Positions 8,637 to 18,075 of a stretch of 64,000 nucleotides of DNA are shown here, in pieces (the first letter of the stretch is position 1; every line of letters begins with the position of its first letter). The position numbers and the translations under genes are program-made. Source of the stretch: Desulfobacterium sp. (lineage in GTDB: Bacteria > Desulfobacterota > Desulfobacteria > Desulfobacterales > Desulfobacteraceae); NCBI GenBank assembly GCA_030145245.1, contig JAQYWC010000076.1, positions 122,243 through 186,242 on the forward strand. Reading direction: 5' to 3'. Under the pieces are notes generated by a model. The model did no database searches and was not told the DNA's origin. It saw only the letters and a list, made by a program, of their open reading frames with translations.

Positions 8637-9830
8637 CTACTCGTGACCTCTGGAAGACCCCCAGATGTCGACGATCTTTGTGTTGCCCGGATAATCAACG
8701 GTCTTGTACTGTGTTATCCGGGAAAGCCGCTTGGTGATGGCGCCGATCCGGGTGATCTGGCTGCGGATGGTCTCCAGATCCCGGCTGGGCAGGGTGTTGG
8801 TATTCCGGTCCATCATGATCAGCTCGAAACAGCCCTGGATCGCCTGGAGGGGCTGGTTGAGTTCGTGGCAGACGGCACCGGCCATTTCAAGCACCCCCTG
8901 GAGCTTTTCCCGCTGGCTCCTGTCGGCTTCGGCGCTCTTCCTGGAGGAGATATCGTTGACGGTTGCGATCACCAATGCCATTGGATTGGAACTGTCTGCG
9001 CTGCTCAATTTGATGTTGGCATGGAAGATGGTTCCGTCCCTGCGCATGAGATCAGTGTCAAAGGTGGCCCGGCCCCCAGAGGCAAGGCTTGCGTAGACGG
9101 TATTTTTCACCCGCTCATTTTCCTCCTCGGTGGGATAGATCATGGCCACGCTCCTGTCCCGGAAATCCGCCTTGCCGGTATAGCCGAAGAGCCGCACCAT
9201 CTCGGTGTTGACCCATTTAAAGACCCGGTTTTCCAGGAGGGTGATGCCCACGGGGGAGAGCTCCAGGATCTGCTCAAGGATCGCCCGCTGGTTCCGAAGG
9301 GCCCTGTCCGACTGTTTCCGCTCAATGGCAAGGGCGATGTGCTGGGAGACCGAGTTGAGAAGATCCAGGTCTGACCTGTGGTACATCTCTTTTGATGTAA
9401 AGCTCTGGACAGCCACCACGCCGATCACACGGTCCCGGCTCTTAAGGGGTGCGCCCAGCCATATTTCGCTGACGCTGCCGATGGGTTCCTGATCTTTGAA
9501 CTGGGCAAAGTTGAGGATGTCATCCTTGTAGAAGATCAAGGGCTTTTGAGCGGTAATCACCTCCCCGGTCAGGGAGGCGGTGGTGCTGAAATTGGTGATC
9601 TCTCCGGGCAGCTCATCCCTTTCACTGGCCCAGTACTCAAAGGAGATGGAGTCCTTTTCACTGTTATGGATGGCGATGAAAAAGTTGTCCACATTGAGGA
9701 TTCTGCCAAGGGATTTATGGATGACACCAAAGAGTTCGTTCAGGTCCAATGTCCTGTTGACAGCGTCTGAAATCTCAAACAGCACGTCAATGGTGGTGTT
9801 GGCATCCCGTTTCCTCTGCTGGCTTGTCAT
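8637..9830 (-). CDS. GAF-PAS protein with a histidine kinase dimerisation helix pair but no ATPase domain
   Basis: A 397-residue cytoplasmic signalling protein without membrane segments. A GAF domain (about residues 15-165) is followed by a PAS domain (about 180-300) and then a HisKA-like segment with AVCHELNQPLQAIQGCFELI, the H-box with its phospho-accepting histidine. The protein ends about 50 residues later, at IVDIWGSSRGHE. N, G1 and G2 boxes are absent, and the next gene starts 12 bases downstream, so the ATPase domain is missing rather than split off. It may be phosphorylated by another kinase or act as a dimeric sensor. Upstream of cyuA in the same operon, it may report on cysteine or redox state (inference). 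Confidence 0.8.
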   Translation of the reverse strand: MTSQQRKRDANTTIDVLFEISDAVNRTLDLNELFGVIHKSLGRILNVDNFFIAIHNSEKDSISFEYWASERDELPGEITNFSTTASLTGEVITAQKPLIFYKDDILNFAQFKDQEPIGSVSEIWLGAPLKSRDRVIGVVAVQSFTSKEMYHRSDLDLLNSVSQHIALAIERKQSDRALRNQRAILEQILELSPVGITLLENRVFKWVNTEMVRLFGYTGKADFRDRSVAMIYPTEEENERVKNTVYASLASGGRATFDTDLMRRDGTIFHANIKLSSADSSNPMALVIATVNDISSRKSAEADRSQREKLQGVLEMAGAVCHELNQPLQAIQGCFELIMMDRNTNTLPSRDLETIRSQITRIGAITKRLSRITQYKTVDYPGNTKIVDIWGSSRGHE

Positions 9831-9959
9831 CCTGTAACTTCCCCCATAACCATACCTGTTCCAACGCTAAACCCGGACAACATCTGCAGCCGGCTGCAAG
9901 TTTAAATTAATATTGCATTGTTGCTGTTTTAAATCAAGATTTATGATAATGGTGCATCC

Positions 9960-10883
9960 ATGGAAAAACAAGACTACATTGAACAGCTTGCAGACAATTT
10001 CTATCTTGTCAAGGGGCCGGACAATGCCAGGATTCCATTTTGCAACTCATTTCTTCTCCAGGGAAGGGAGCGGGTGCTCATCGATGCCGGTGCGGGCGAG
10101 GCCATCATCAAGGCCATTGACAGGGAGAGACGAATCGACGTTCTCATCATCACCCACCCCCACCCGGATCACATCCTGGCCTCCCATGTGCTGAAGGACC
10201 GACACCTCATGCTTCCAAAGGAGAGCCCGGAATCGGTCCACGACCTGTTTGAGCTGGGCCGGCGGTTCACCGGTTCCGACCGGGGCGGCCACCACTGGAA
10301 GAGGCGAATGGAGGAAAAGTACGGGATTCAGCCCCTGAAACAGGCCGATTCAAGGTTCACCCATGGGGACCGCATTGATCTCGGGGGCGCGTCCCTTGAG
10401 GCCATCCACCTGCCCGGCCACCTCAGGGACCACTATGGGTTCTTTGACCATAACTCAAAGACCCTCCTGACCACGGATGTGGATTTCACAGGCTTCGGTC
10501 CCTGGTACGGCCACGAGGAGGCTGACATTGTGCAGTTCAAACAGGATGTGAAGACCCTTGCCCAAATCGATGCCCACCGGGTTTGCTCCTCCCACAAACC
10601 GCCCATTGGCACACACCCGGAAAAAGATTTTCAAAGCTTCCTTGCCGCCTTTGACCGGCAGCAGCAGGAGGTCCTTGCCTGCGTTGGCGCCGGTTCAACC
10701 CTTGAGACAATGGTCCAGGGTTCCCCCTTTTACCACCACCGTTTCCCGGATAGTTTTCTTCAAAAAATCTACGAAGGCCACCTTGTGAAAAAGAACCTTG
10801 ACCTCCTGGTGCGAGCCAAGGTGCTGAGACTTGAGAACGGGATCTACACAAAAGACGAGGAGAAGTTCCATGCGATCCATTGA
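9960..10883 (+). CDS. MBL-fold metallo-hydrolase
   Basis: A 307-residue metallo-beta-lactamase-fold enzyme. The metal-binding HXHXDH motif appears as [12 protein letters not shown], the next histidine as [11 protein letters not shown], the bridging aspartate in [10 protein letters not shown] and the last histidine in CSSHKPPIG. All expected metal ligands are therefore present. The C-terminal region resembles the extra helical or wing domain of glyoxalase II-like hydrolases. It overlaps the following NifA-like activator by 14 bases, so the two form an operon. The substrate is unknown, probably a thioester or lactone. Confidence 0.85.
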   Translation: MEKQDYIEQLADNFYLVKGPDNARIPFCNSFLLQGRERVLIDAGAGEAIIKAIDRERRIDVLIITHPHPDHILASHVLKDRHLMLPKESPESVHDLFELGRRFTGSDRGGHHWKRRMEEKYGIQPLKQADSRFTHGDRIDLGGASLEAIHLPGHLRDHYGFFDHNSKTLLTTDVDFTGFGPWYGHEEADIVQFKQDVKTLAQIDAHRVCSSHKPPIGTHPEKDFQSFLAAFDRQQQEVLACVGAGSTLETMVQGSPFYHHRFPDSFLQKIYEGHLVKKNLDLLVRAKVLRLENGIYTKDEEKFHAIH

Positions 10884-12393
10884 AGAGATTTCCCTGCTTT
10901 ATGAGATAAACGAAGCACTGAACGAACACATGGACATGAAAAAATCCCTGCACAAGGTGCTGGGTATCCTTGCGGATTCGTTGAACCTGATCAAGGGCAC
11001 CATCACCCTGCTTGATCCCTCCACCCAGGAGATCCGCATCGAGGTGGCCCACGGCATCTCGGAACGGGCCAAGAAACGGGTCAAATACCGGCTCGGGGAG
11101 GGGGTCACAGGACGGGTGATCCAGACCGGCAAACCCGCTGTGGTTCCCCGGATCAGCGAAGATCCCTCCTTCCTGGACAGGACCGACTCCAGGGGCCCCG
11201 AGGAGATCAGGGACTACTCCTTTATCTGCGTTCCCGTTAAAAAGGGAACCATTGTGGTGGGCGCCCTGAGCGCCGACCGCCACTACGACGGCGAGGCGGA
11301 ACTGAAAAAAGGGGAAAAGATCATGAGCGTTGTCGCCACCATGATCGCCCGCCACGTAATAAATCTGGAGGCTATCCAGCTGGAAAAGGAGAAGCTGAAA
11401 AAAGAGAACTCCCGGCTCAAGAGCGAGCTTGAAAACCGCTACAGCTTCTCCAACATCATTGGCAACTCCAACAAGATGCGGGAGGTGTTCCAGATGATCT
11501 CCCAGGTCTCAAGGAGCAACGCAACCGTGCTGATCCGGGGGGAGAGCGGAACCGGCAAGGAGCTTGTGGCCAATTCCATCCACTACAACAGCCTCAGGAA
11601 CAGCCACCCCTTTGTCAAGATCAACTGCGCGGCCCTGCCGGAGAACATCATTGAGAGCGAGCTGTTCGGCCATGAAAAAGGAGCCTTTACCGGCGCCCTC
11701 CACCAGAAAAAGGGCAAGTTTGAGATGGCCCACAAGGGTACCATCTTCCTGGACGAGATCGGCACCATGGATCTGAGCCTCCAGGTCAAATTGCTGCGGG
11801 TGCTCCAGGAAAAGGAGTTCGAGCGGGTGGGCGGTCTCAAGACCATGAAGAGCGATGTAAGGATCATTGCCGCCACCAACGCCAACCTGGAGGAGATGGT
11901 GGAAAAGGGCCAGTTCAGGGACGACCTCTACTTCAGGCTCAACGTCTTTCCCATCTACATGCCCAGCCTCCGCATGCGGCGCACCGATATTATTCTCCTT
12001 GCCGACCACTTCCTGGAAAAGTATGCCAAGGAGAACTTCAAGGATATCAAGCGCTTTTCCACCCCGGCCATCGACATGATGATGGAGTACCACTGGCCCG
12101 GCAACGTCAGGGAGCTTGAAAACTGCATCGAGCGGGCCGTGCTCATGTGCAACGAGGGAGCGGTCCACTCCTACCACCTGCCCCCCAGCCTCCAGACCGG
12201 CCACGGGTCAAAGACCCTCTCCCACCTTTCCCTTGAGGAAGCGGTGCAGAACCTGGAGAAGGAGATGATCATGGACGCCCTGAAGAACACCCGGGGAAAT
12301 GTGAAAAACGCCGCCGGCCTCCTGCACACCACGGTGAGGAAATTCTCCTACAAGGCGGAGAAGCTTGAGATCAACTACAAAGATTTCAGATAG
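10870..12393 (+). CDS. Sigma-54-dependent activator with GAF domain (NifA-like)
   Basis: 507 residues from the ATG at 10870, which has GAGGAGAAG just upstream; an earlier in-frame start has no ribosome binding site. Order: N-terminal GAF sensor (about 20-165), a coiled linker rich in K and E, a sigma-54 AAA+ domain with Walker A GESGTGKE, the sigma-54-contacting GAFTGA loop ([14 protein letters not shown]), Walker B FLDEIG, and a C-terminal Fis-type helix-turn-helix around [20 protein letters not shown]. The architecture matches NifA and similar GAF-type activators, but no nif genes are near. Its ligand and targets are unknown. I saw no -24/-12 promoter beside it. Confidence 0.92.
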   Translation: MRSIEEISLLYEINEALNEHMDMKKSLHKVLGILADSLNLIKGTITLLDPSTQEIRIEVAHGISERAKKRVKYRLGEGVTGRVIQTGKPAVVPRISEDPSFLDRTDSRGPEEIRDYSFICVPVKKGTIVVGALSADRHYDGEAELKKGEKIMSVVATMIARHVINLEAIQLEKEKLKKENSRLKSELENRYSFSNIIGNSNKMREVFQMISQVSRSNATVLIRGESGTGKELVANSIHYNSLRNSHPFVKINCAALPENIIESELFGHEKGAFTGALHQKKGKFEMAHKGTIFLDEIGTMDLSLQVKLLRVLQEKEFERVGGLKTMKSDVRIIAATNANLEEMVEKGQFRDDLYFRLNVFPIYMPSLRMRRTDIILLADHFLEKYAKENFKDIKRFSTPAIDMMMEYHWPGNVRELENCIERAVLMCNEGAVHSYHLPPSLQTGHGSKTLSHLSLEEAVQNLEKEMIMDALKNTRGNVKNAAGLLHTTVRKFSYKAEKLEINYKDFR

Positions 12394-12483
12394 ATAAGGA
12401 AAGGAACTTTGGGGATGCAAACCGATCCCCTTAGGGAAGCATAGTCAACTACTAAGATTCAGGCAGACAAGGAAAGAAACCAC

Positions 12484-13176
12484 GTGTTAGGAACCATCGT
12501 TAATGCATCAGCCATCATAGCAGGCGGCCTCATGGGCCTGCTGTTCCGGGGCGGCATCCCGGAGAAATACAACCGAACCATCATGCACGCCATCAGCCTG
12601 GCCGTGCTGGTCATCGGCATCAAGGGGGCCATGAAGTCCGACGACCTTTTAATTGTGATCTTCAGCCTGGCCCTTGGCAGCCTTACCGGGGAACTCCTGC
12701 GGATCGAGGAGCGCCTGGAAGGCCTGGGCAAGGCCCTGGAAAAGCGCTTTGCAAAGAACGACAAAGGCTTCTACCAGGGGTTCATCACCTCAACCCTTCT
12801 CTTCTGCGTGGGCTCCATGGCCATCGTGGGGTCGCTGGAGAGCGGGCTCACCGGCAACCACCAGACCCTGTTTGCCAAATCCGCCCTGGACGGCATCACC
12901 TCCATCATCCTCGGCTCCACCTTTGGCATGGGCATCATCTTTTCCTCGGGCCCCCTCTTCGTCTACCAGGGGTTCATCACCATGGCGGCCGTGCTGATCA
13001 AGCCCTTTCTCACCCCGGAGGTGGTAACCCAGATGAGCTCGGTGGGCGGAGTACTCATCATGGCCATAGGCTTCAACCTCCTGGGGGCGGCAAAAATCCG
13101 CATCGGCAGCATGCTGCCCGCGGTCTTCCTGCCCCTTGTCTGGTTTGCGGCAAAAGTCCTCTGGGGTCAGGCCTAG
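12484..13176 (+). CDS. DUF554 family membrane protein
   Basis: 230 residues starting at GTG, with AAGGAAAG a few bases upstream. MLGTIVNASAIIAGGLMGLL and the loop GALTGE-like SLTGELLRIEERLEGLG are typical of the DUF554 (YqgA/YdfK) family of inner-membrane proteins, with about six to seven hydrophobic segments. The function of the family is not established. The last four codons (WGQA) and the stop lie in a dispersed repeat that recurs at 13889-13917. Confidence 0.85.
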   Translation: MLGTIVNASAIIAGGLMGLLFRGGIPEKYNRTIMHAISLAVLVIGIKGAMKSDDLLIVIFSLALGSLTGELLRIEERLEGLGKALEKRFAKNDKGFYQGFITSTLLFCVGSMAIVGSLESGLTGNHQTLFAKSALDGITSIILGSTFGMGIIFSSGPLFVYQGFITMAAVLIKPFLTPEVVTQMSSVGGVLIMAIGFNLLGAAKIRIGSMLPAVFLPLVWFAAKVLWGQA

Positions 13177-13917
13177 CTTTTTTGCTTATTTTCGTCATTT
13201 GAGCTTAGGCAACCATCCCCCATTTCGAATTTTCCCCGGGGCCCGGGGCGAAAAGCCATTACACTTCTCGCCCCCAAGCCCCGGTTCGATTTCCAGGCGA
13301 CTTTCAGCCTATCCGTTCAGGACAGCCGAAAGTTTGGCCAGGGCCTTCTTGTTAAGGGTCTGGGCACAATAGGTCCCACCTCTGCTTGATCCAACGCCAT
13401 CATCCCAGGAACTGAGAACGGCACCATGGCTGTCAAGCAGCTGGTAGTGCAGATCCAATGAGGAACCACCCGCCCCAAAGCCGACAAAAGCCCTTGCTGC
13501 TCTGTTCCCGGGCCTGAACTTGGCGACCTTGATAATCAACAGATTCCCCGGACCTTTGAACGCCTTCCGGGACGTAATTAATGTTGATTTATACCCGGCC
13601 CGGTTCAATTGTTTAATGATGTCTCGATCCATCCATCTGCCGACACGCTGCAGCTCCACGATCTGATCCTGGGTCATGCTGCTGGTATCCCCGCGCAATG
13701 AAAGGACCGACATTTCACCGGTCGGACCGACAGCACCGGCCGGACTGACAGCACCGGTTTTAGGGGTTGTCCTTGCGCCATTACAGCCCATGGCAAGGGT
13801 GACAAACAGCACGAGAGAAGAGACACAAATGAATCGTTTAAGCAAAATAATCCTCCTTAAAAAATTAAAAAATGGGGTCAGTTCATATTGGGGTCAGGCT
13901 TAGCTTATTAGCTTATT
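13162..13917 (+). repeat. Dispersed 29-base repeat, two copies (13162-13190 and 13889-13917)
   Basis: Two copies of a 29-base element match at 26 of 29 positions. Each begins TGGGGTCAGG and ends GCTTATT. Copy 1 covers the end of the DUF554 gene and supplies its stop codon; copy 2 lies between the two lipoprotein genes. A further partial TGGGGTCAG is at 13873-13881. Similar GGGGTCAGG-type elements are common as REP-like sequences in deltaproteobacteria, but no REP-associated transposase is present here. Confidence 0.6.
13309..13845 (-). CDS. DUF4410-type lipoprotein
   Basis: A 178-residue lipoprotein. The signal MLKRFICVSSLVLFVTLAMG is followed by cysteine in a good lipobox (LAMGC). The mature part has GNRAARAFVGFGAGGSSLDL, the glycine-rich core typical of DUF4410 proteins, and a conserved end KKALAKLSAVLNG. 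The function of this family is unknown. A second, unrelated small lipoprotein gene lies upstream on the same strand. Confidence 0.7.
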   Translation of the reverse strand: MLKRFICVSSLVLFVTLAMGCNGARTTPKTGAVSPAGAVGPTGEMSVLSLRGDTSSMTQDQIVELQRVGRWMDRDIIKQLNRAGYKSTLITSRKAFKGPGNLLIIKVAKFRPGNRAARAFVGFGAGGSSLDLHYQLLDSHGAVLSSWDDGVGSSRGGTYCAQTLNKKALAKLSAVLNG

Positions 13918-13986
13918 GCCATTGCTGAATTTTGGGACAGCATCAATCACCTGTTTGAGTCGCCCGGGACAAAGCGCATTCCCGGT

Positions 13987-14469
13987 TCAGGAGCTGAGAA
14001 TCCGATCCAGTTCAGCCGCAATGCGGGTGAAAACCTGCTCCTGTTGTTCAAGATCGGAGGCCGAGGTGATGGCGTCCACCTCCTGGTAGCGATAGGTCCA
14101 GTCCGGATCCCCGGCTGTCATGAACAGCACGGTTTTTTTCCTGTTTTCAGCTTGCTTCATAAAAGACTTCATGGAGGGATTGAGGCCGGTCCTGGCAAGG
14201 CAGGTGTCCATGATCACCACCGCATCCACAGACCCGACATCCGCTTTGTTGAGATCGCCCACGTTCACCACCCGGATGGTGGCAGCCGACCGGTAGGCCG
14301 CTATGATCCGGTTGCGGATGCCATCCTTGAACTCGCTTGCATCCCCTGCGATCAGGATGGTCACCCCGGCTTGATCAGAAACATACGAGGTGTGGGCAAC
14401 CTTGCCAGAACACGAAGTCGTCACCACCCCCACCAGCACCGCGCACACCAACGAAAACAGCCGTTTCAT
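13987..14469 (-). CDS. Hypothetical lipoprotein
   Basis: A 160-residue protein with signal MKRLFSLVCAVLVGVVTTSC and a usable lipobox (VTTSC). The mature part looks like an alpha/beta domain with alternating hydrophobic strands (VTILIAGD, VDAVVIMDT, KTVLFMTAGDPDW). I do not recognise a family. Good ribosome binding site AAGGAGGA upstream of the ATG at 14469. Confidence 0.65.
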   Translation of the reverse strand: MKRLFSLVCAVLVGVVTTSCSGKVAHTSYVSDQAGVTILIAGDASEFKDGIRNRIIAAYRSAATIRVVNVGDLNKADVGSVDAVVIMDTCLARTGLNPSMKSFMKQAENRKKTVLFMTAGDPDWTYRYQEVDAITSASDLEQQEQVFTRIAAELDRILSS

Positions 14470-14536
14470 ACCGATCGATCCTCCTTAAGATTACGGGTTA
14501 CCCCCACCGGCCATACGCCGGCAGGGTCCTGCCCCA

Positions 14537-16729
14537 TCAATGGGACCTAAGCCACTCTGCATACCGGACCATGCCCGACAGGGCCTTTACCGCACGCTCG
14601 GGTGAGGGAAAAAAGACCCCCTTGTATTTACAGCCGTCGACCCTGTAAAGGGTGCGGCTCTTGTGATCGGTCAAAAGGCTTACCCCAAGCACGGGTTTCT
14701 CATATTGCTCGGTGAGCCTCACCACATGGTCCACATAGTCGTCCTCGGCCCGGAACAGGGCATCCCGGATGGCGTCCAGGCTATCCCGTGAATAACCGGG
14801 ATCCACGGCATCGATGGAGTTCACCATCTGATCCACAAAGACCCGTCTGCCGTGGATGCCAAGATGGATCACGGCATCGCAACCGTCCCACTTCAAGAGC
14901 TCCTCCACGGTGACCCGGGGAATATTGGGATCGTTCTCCCCCACAATGTCCAGGGGATTGGCCCGGCTCCAGTAGGAGGGAAGCATGGTGTCCAGCCGCT
15001 CCGTGATATCCGTGGACAGGGTTGGGATCTCAAGGCCGTTGTCCATGCACAGATCCGCCGTGACCACGCCCCAGCCGCCCCCAAGGGTCATGATGGCCAC
15101 CCGGTTGCCCTTGGGCAGGGGAAGGGAGGAAAACACGGCTGAGAGGTCCAAAAGCTCCATGGGCTGGTCCACCTGGATCACACCGGCCTGCTTGCAAGCC
15201 GCGCTCAGCACCTTGGCATCCGAGGCAAGGGCGCCGGTATGGCTTGCCGCAGCCTTGCCCCCGGCGTCGGTGCGGCCCCCGCTCAGGATCACCACCGGTT
15301 TCTTGGTGGAAACCCTTGCCGCGCTCTCAAAGAACCGCCGCCCCTCCTTGACGCTCTCAAGATAGAGCACCACGGTCCGGGTCAGTTCATCCACCTCAAA
15401 CGCCTCCATGTAATCCTCAATGGTGACCATGGCCTCGTTGCCCGAGCCGGAAAAGGCCCTGATGCCGATGTTCTGCTGGCTGGCAAAGGCCAGAAGCTGG
15501 GTGCCCATGTTGCCGGACTGGCAGACCAGGGCGGTTGACCCGGGCATGGGATGCACATGGGCGCCGCTACAGAAGAACCCCCTGTGGGGATTGCAGATGC
15601 CCATGGTGTTAGGGCCCAGGATGATGATGCCTGCCCTGGAAGCCTCTTTCACCACCTGCTTTTCAATCTCCACGCCTTCCGGCCCTGTTTCGCCGAATCC
15701 CGAGGTGATCAGCAGCATGCCCCGGATTCCCTTGGCCTTAAACTCCGGGATCAGACCCGGCACCAGGCGGGCCGGGATGGTCACCACGGCAAGGTCCACC
15801 GTCCCCTCTATCTCGGACACGGACCGGTAAACCTTTCTCCCTGTGATGGTACCGCCCCTTGGATTGACCAGATAGACGTCCCCTTTATAATCGCCGTTCA
15901 AGGTGTTGGTCAGCAGCATGTGTCCCCACTTACCAAGGGTGCCCGACGCCCCCACAAAGGCAACCGAATTGGGATAGAACAACTCCCGCAGATCCTTGGG
16001 ATCCACCTTTGGCCGGGCATAGGCAGGCTCCGGCTCTTCCCCGACCACCATGAGGGCGTCCACAGCCGAAATATCGCCGGCAGGCGTGACGATCAGTGGA
16101 TTGATATCGATCTCCCGCACCATGGGAAGGGCCTCGGCAATCTCGGACAGCCCCTTGAGAACGGCCTTTATAAGGCTGATGTCAGCCGCTTCCTCCCCCC
16201 TGAAGCTGCCCAGCAGTTTCTTTGAAGAGAGCTCCGCCATCATCTGGTCCATGTCATAATCCCGCAGGGGGGCGATCCTGAACACCACGTCATCCAGGGC
16301 CTCGGTAAAGACGCCCCCAAGCCCGAACATGATCACAGGCCCGAACTGGGGATCCCGGAACATGCCCGCCACAAGCTCCCGCTTTCCCTTGACCATGGGC
16401 TGGACCAGCAGGGCCTCAAGCTGATCGCCGGCAAGGGCCGTCAGGGCATCGGCCGCTCCCCGCACCTCGGTTTCACTGGCAAGGCCCACCCGCACCAGCC
16501 CAAGCTCGGTCTTATGGGTCAACGAACCGCCCATGGCCTTGAGCACCACGGGAAATCCCAGACCAACGGCCGCGTCAACGGCTTCATCCGAATTCCCGAC
16601 CCGTTGTTCCCTGACCACCGGGATTCCAAAAAGATTTAAAATTGTTTTTGCATCATCTTCCAACAGCGCATCCGCCCCTGAAGCCAGGGCCTTCTCAACC
16701 ATCTTCCTTGCTTCAACAACACAACTCAT
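14537..16729 (-). CDS. ADP-forming acyl-CoA synthetase (acetate--CoA ligase family), fused subunits
   Basis: 730 residues from the ATG at 16729, which has GGAG at proper spacing; a longer frame to 16822 lacks one. Domain order is permuted: ATP-grasp first (VVLKAMGGSLTHKTELGLVR), then the CoA-binding domain (NSVAFVGASGTLGKWGHML), then the ligase domain with the phosphohistidine loop AASHTGALASD. The enzyme interconverts an acyl-CoA, ADP and phosphate with acid, CoA and ATP, conserving energy during fermentation or acid activation. The adjacent TetR gene ends 43 bases upstream of the start, so the two form an operon. The chain length of the substrate is not readable. Confidence 0.9.
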   Translation of the reverse strand: MSCVVEARKMVEKALASGADALLEDDAKTILNLFGIPVVREQRVGNSDEAVDAAVGLGFPVVLKAMGGSLTHKTELGLVRVGLASETEVRGAADALTALAGDQLEALLVQPMVKGKRELVAGMFRDPQFGPVIMFGLGGVFTEALDDVVFRIAPLRDYDMDQMMAELSSKKLLGSFRGEEAADISLIKAVLKGLSEIAEALPMVREIDINPLIVTPAGDISAVDALMVVGEEPEPAYARPKVDPKDLRELFYPNSVAFVGASGTLGKWGHMLLTNTLNGDYKGDVYLVNPRGGTITGRKVYRSVSEIEGTVDLAVVTIPARLVPGLIPEFKAKGIRGMLLITSGFGETGPEGVEIEKQVVKEASRAGIIILGPNTMGICNPHRGFFCSGAHVHPMPGSTALVCQSGNMGTQLLAFASQQNIGIRAFSGSGNEAMVTIEDYMEAFEVDELTRTVVLYLESVKEGRRFFESAARVSTKKPVVILSGGRTDAGGKAAASHTGALASDAKVLSAACKQAGVIQVDQPMELLDLSAVFSSLPLPKGNRVAIMTLGGGWGVVTADLCMDNGLEIPTLSTDITERLDTMLPSYWSRANPLDIVGENDPNIPRVTVEELLKWDGCDAVIHLGIHGRRVFVDQMVNSIDAVDPGYSRDSLDAIRDALFRAEDDYVDHVVRLTEQYEKPVLGVSLLTDHKSRTLYRVDGCKYKGVFFPSPERAVKALSGMVRYAEWLRSH

Positions 16730-16772
16730 AATGAATCTCCATGGAACCCCAAGGATCGATCCCCAGGTTGGT

Positions 16773-17366
16773 TTACGGTTGAACTCCTTTGAATAGTATC
16801 CTGCTGATCCTTTCTGAAACACGGTCCGTGTCTATCTCTGAACCGAAAATAACCTCTTTTAAACATGCATGCTCGATGGAACCCAGGATCACCTGCCTGA
16901 AAGCATGGGGATCCACATCCCGGCTGATCTCGCCGCTGACCTGGCCCTGGCGGATGATCTCAAGGATGGTCTTGGCATAGCGTTTCACCATGTCATAGGC
17001 CGCACACTTGAAATAATCCGGAGAACTCCGCACCTCAAGCAGTAAAATCCTGGCAAAAACCCGGTTGGCGGCGTAACTCTCAATGCTGCACCGGATCACC
17101 AGGGCAAGTTTGTCAAGGCTTGAGCTCTCCCCCTGGGTAGTCTCTTCGATCTTCTCCTGGAACGCCTCAAAGTGCTGCTTCAGCACCTGGTAGAGAAGAT
17201 CCTTCTTATCCTTGAAATACTTATAGATCAACCCCTCTGTCACCCCGGCTTCAGCCGCGATTCCCGACGTTGTGATGGAGTGGAAATCCTTTTTTTTCAT
17301 CAACTCTGACAGGGCCTTCATGATCTTGATCCGACCCGGGGGAGATCCCTTCTTTTGTTTGGCCAT
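16773..17366 (-). CDS. TetR family regulator
   Basis: A 197-residue regulator. The N-terminal TetR helix-turn-helix reads ITTSGIAAEAGVTEGLIYKY followed by FKDKKDLL, matching the family closely. The ligand-binding part is alpha-helical and unassigned. It is the first gene of an operon with the acyl-CoA synthetase. A 19-base palindrome 60 bases upstream of its start is a likely operator, so autoregulation and an acyl-CoA effector are plausible (inference). Confidence 0.9.
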   Translation of the reverse strand: MAKQKKGSPPGRIKIMKALSELMKKKDFHSITTSGIAAEAGVTEGLIYKYFKDKKDLLYQVLKQHFEAFQEKIEETTQGESSSLDKLALVIRCSIESYAANRVFARILLLEVRSSPDYFKCAAYDMVKRYAKTILEIIRQGQVSGEISRDVDPHAFRQVILGSIEHACLKEVIFGSEIDTDRVSERISRILFKGVQP

Positions 17367-17425
17367 TCACTTCCTACTTATCTTGTTCCGTAAAAAAACA
17401 GTTGTTCATCCTCGTCAACACTATG

Positions 17426-17444
17426 GTAAGTAAAATTTACTTAC
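17426..17444. promoter_or_regulatory. 19-base palindromic operator upstream of tetR
   Basis: GTAAGTAAA-A-TTTACTTAC is a perfect dyad around one central base, located 60 bases upstream of the TetR start. Size, symmetry and location fit a TetR-type operator. The TTAC/GTAA half-site composition resembles operators of fatty-acid-responsive TetR proteins, but that is only a resemblance. Confidence 0.6.
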
Positions 17445-17470
17445 AAGCTCCATTCTTGTCAAGGTAATTT

Positions 17471-17893
17471 TCAGGTAAAATCGAGAACATTCAGGCCGAT
17501 GGTTGGGTCAAAAGCCCGTCTGACCTGGCCCTCAATGGCCTGGATGATCAATTCACAGGAGGTTGAGACAACCGCCTCGTTCAGATGGCCGCCAAAGGTG
17601 CAGTTATCAGCCCCGGTAAAATTTGCATGGACATGGAGATAGACCTCCTCCTCCATGGTGGTGATGTTGCCCCCAAGGGAGGTGATCTCAAAATCCCCGG
17701 TCAGCACGGTTGAGTGGTAGTCCCTGGTGGCGGTTTCAAACAGCACGACCACCGCCTTGTTCACGGCCCCAAGCCCGCTGATGGTTCCAAGCAAAATCTT
17801 TTCCGATTCGCACACCTGTTTCACCTGGGACAGGATCTCCTCTCCCGGATCGATTCGAACAACATAGGTCTTACCAAACGCCCTGTATTCCAT
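17471..17893 (-). CDS. PPC (DUF296) domain protein
   Basis: 140 residues from the ATG at 17893, which has AAGGAG seven bases upstream; the longer frame has no ribosome binding site. The sequence MEYRAFGKTYVVRIDPGEEI, then GTISGLGAVNKAVV and LHVHANFTGADNCTFGGHL, is the PPC/DUF296 fold with its histidine-rich metal site and conserved GGHL. Bacterial members are stand-alone and of unknown function; plant relatives join this domain to AT-hooks. It is divergent from the cation exchanger gene. Confidence 0.85.
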   Translation of the reverse strand: MEYRAFGKTYVVRIDPGEEILSQVKQVCESEKILLGTISGLGAVNKAVVVLFETATRDYHSTVLTGDFEITSLGGNITTMEEEVYLHVHANFTGADNCTFGGHLNEAVVSTSCELIIQAIEGQVRRAFDPTIGLNVLDFT

Positions 17894-18075
17894 TGTAATA
17901 CTCCTTGCCGCCGGCTGCTGGCCGTAAAAAAAGAGGGTAAAAAGAATGGGGTTCCTGGTCCATGCCACACAGGAACATCAAAAAATATAAAATATTTTCA
18001 GTTGCAGGACAACGATATTTCCATTATTTAGTCGTCAACGAATGAACGTCGGATAAACCCGGTTAGGATAATGAA

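Noticed and set aside
9840..9960. Sigma-54 promoter before the MBL/NifA-like operon
   Set aside because: TTGC motifs are present, but none has GG exactly 10 bases upstream of GC.
13270..13305. tRNA T-arm-like GGTTCGAT
   Set aside because: The flanking stem does not pair, and no acceptor, D or anticodon arms are found.
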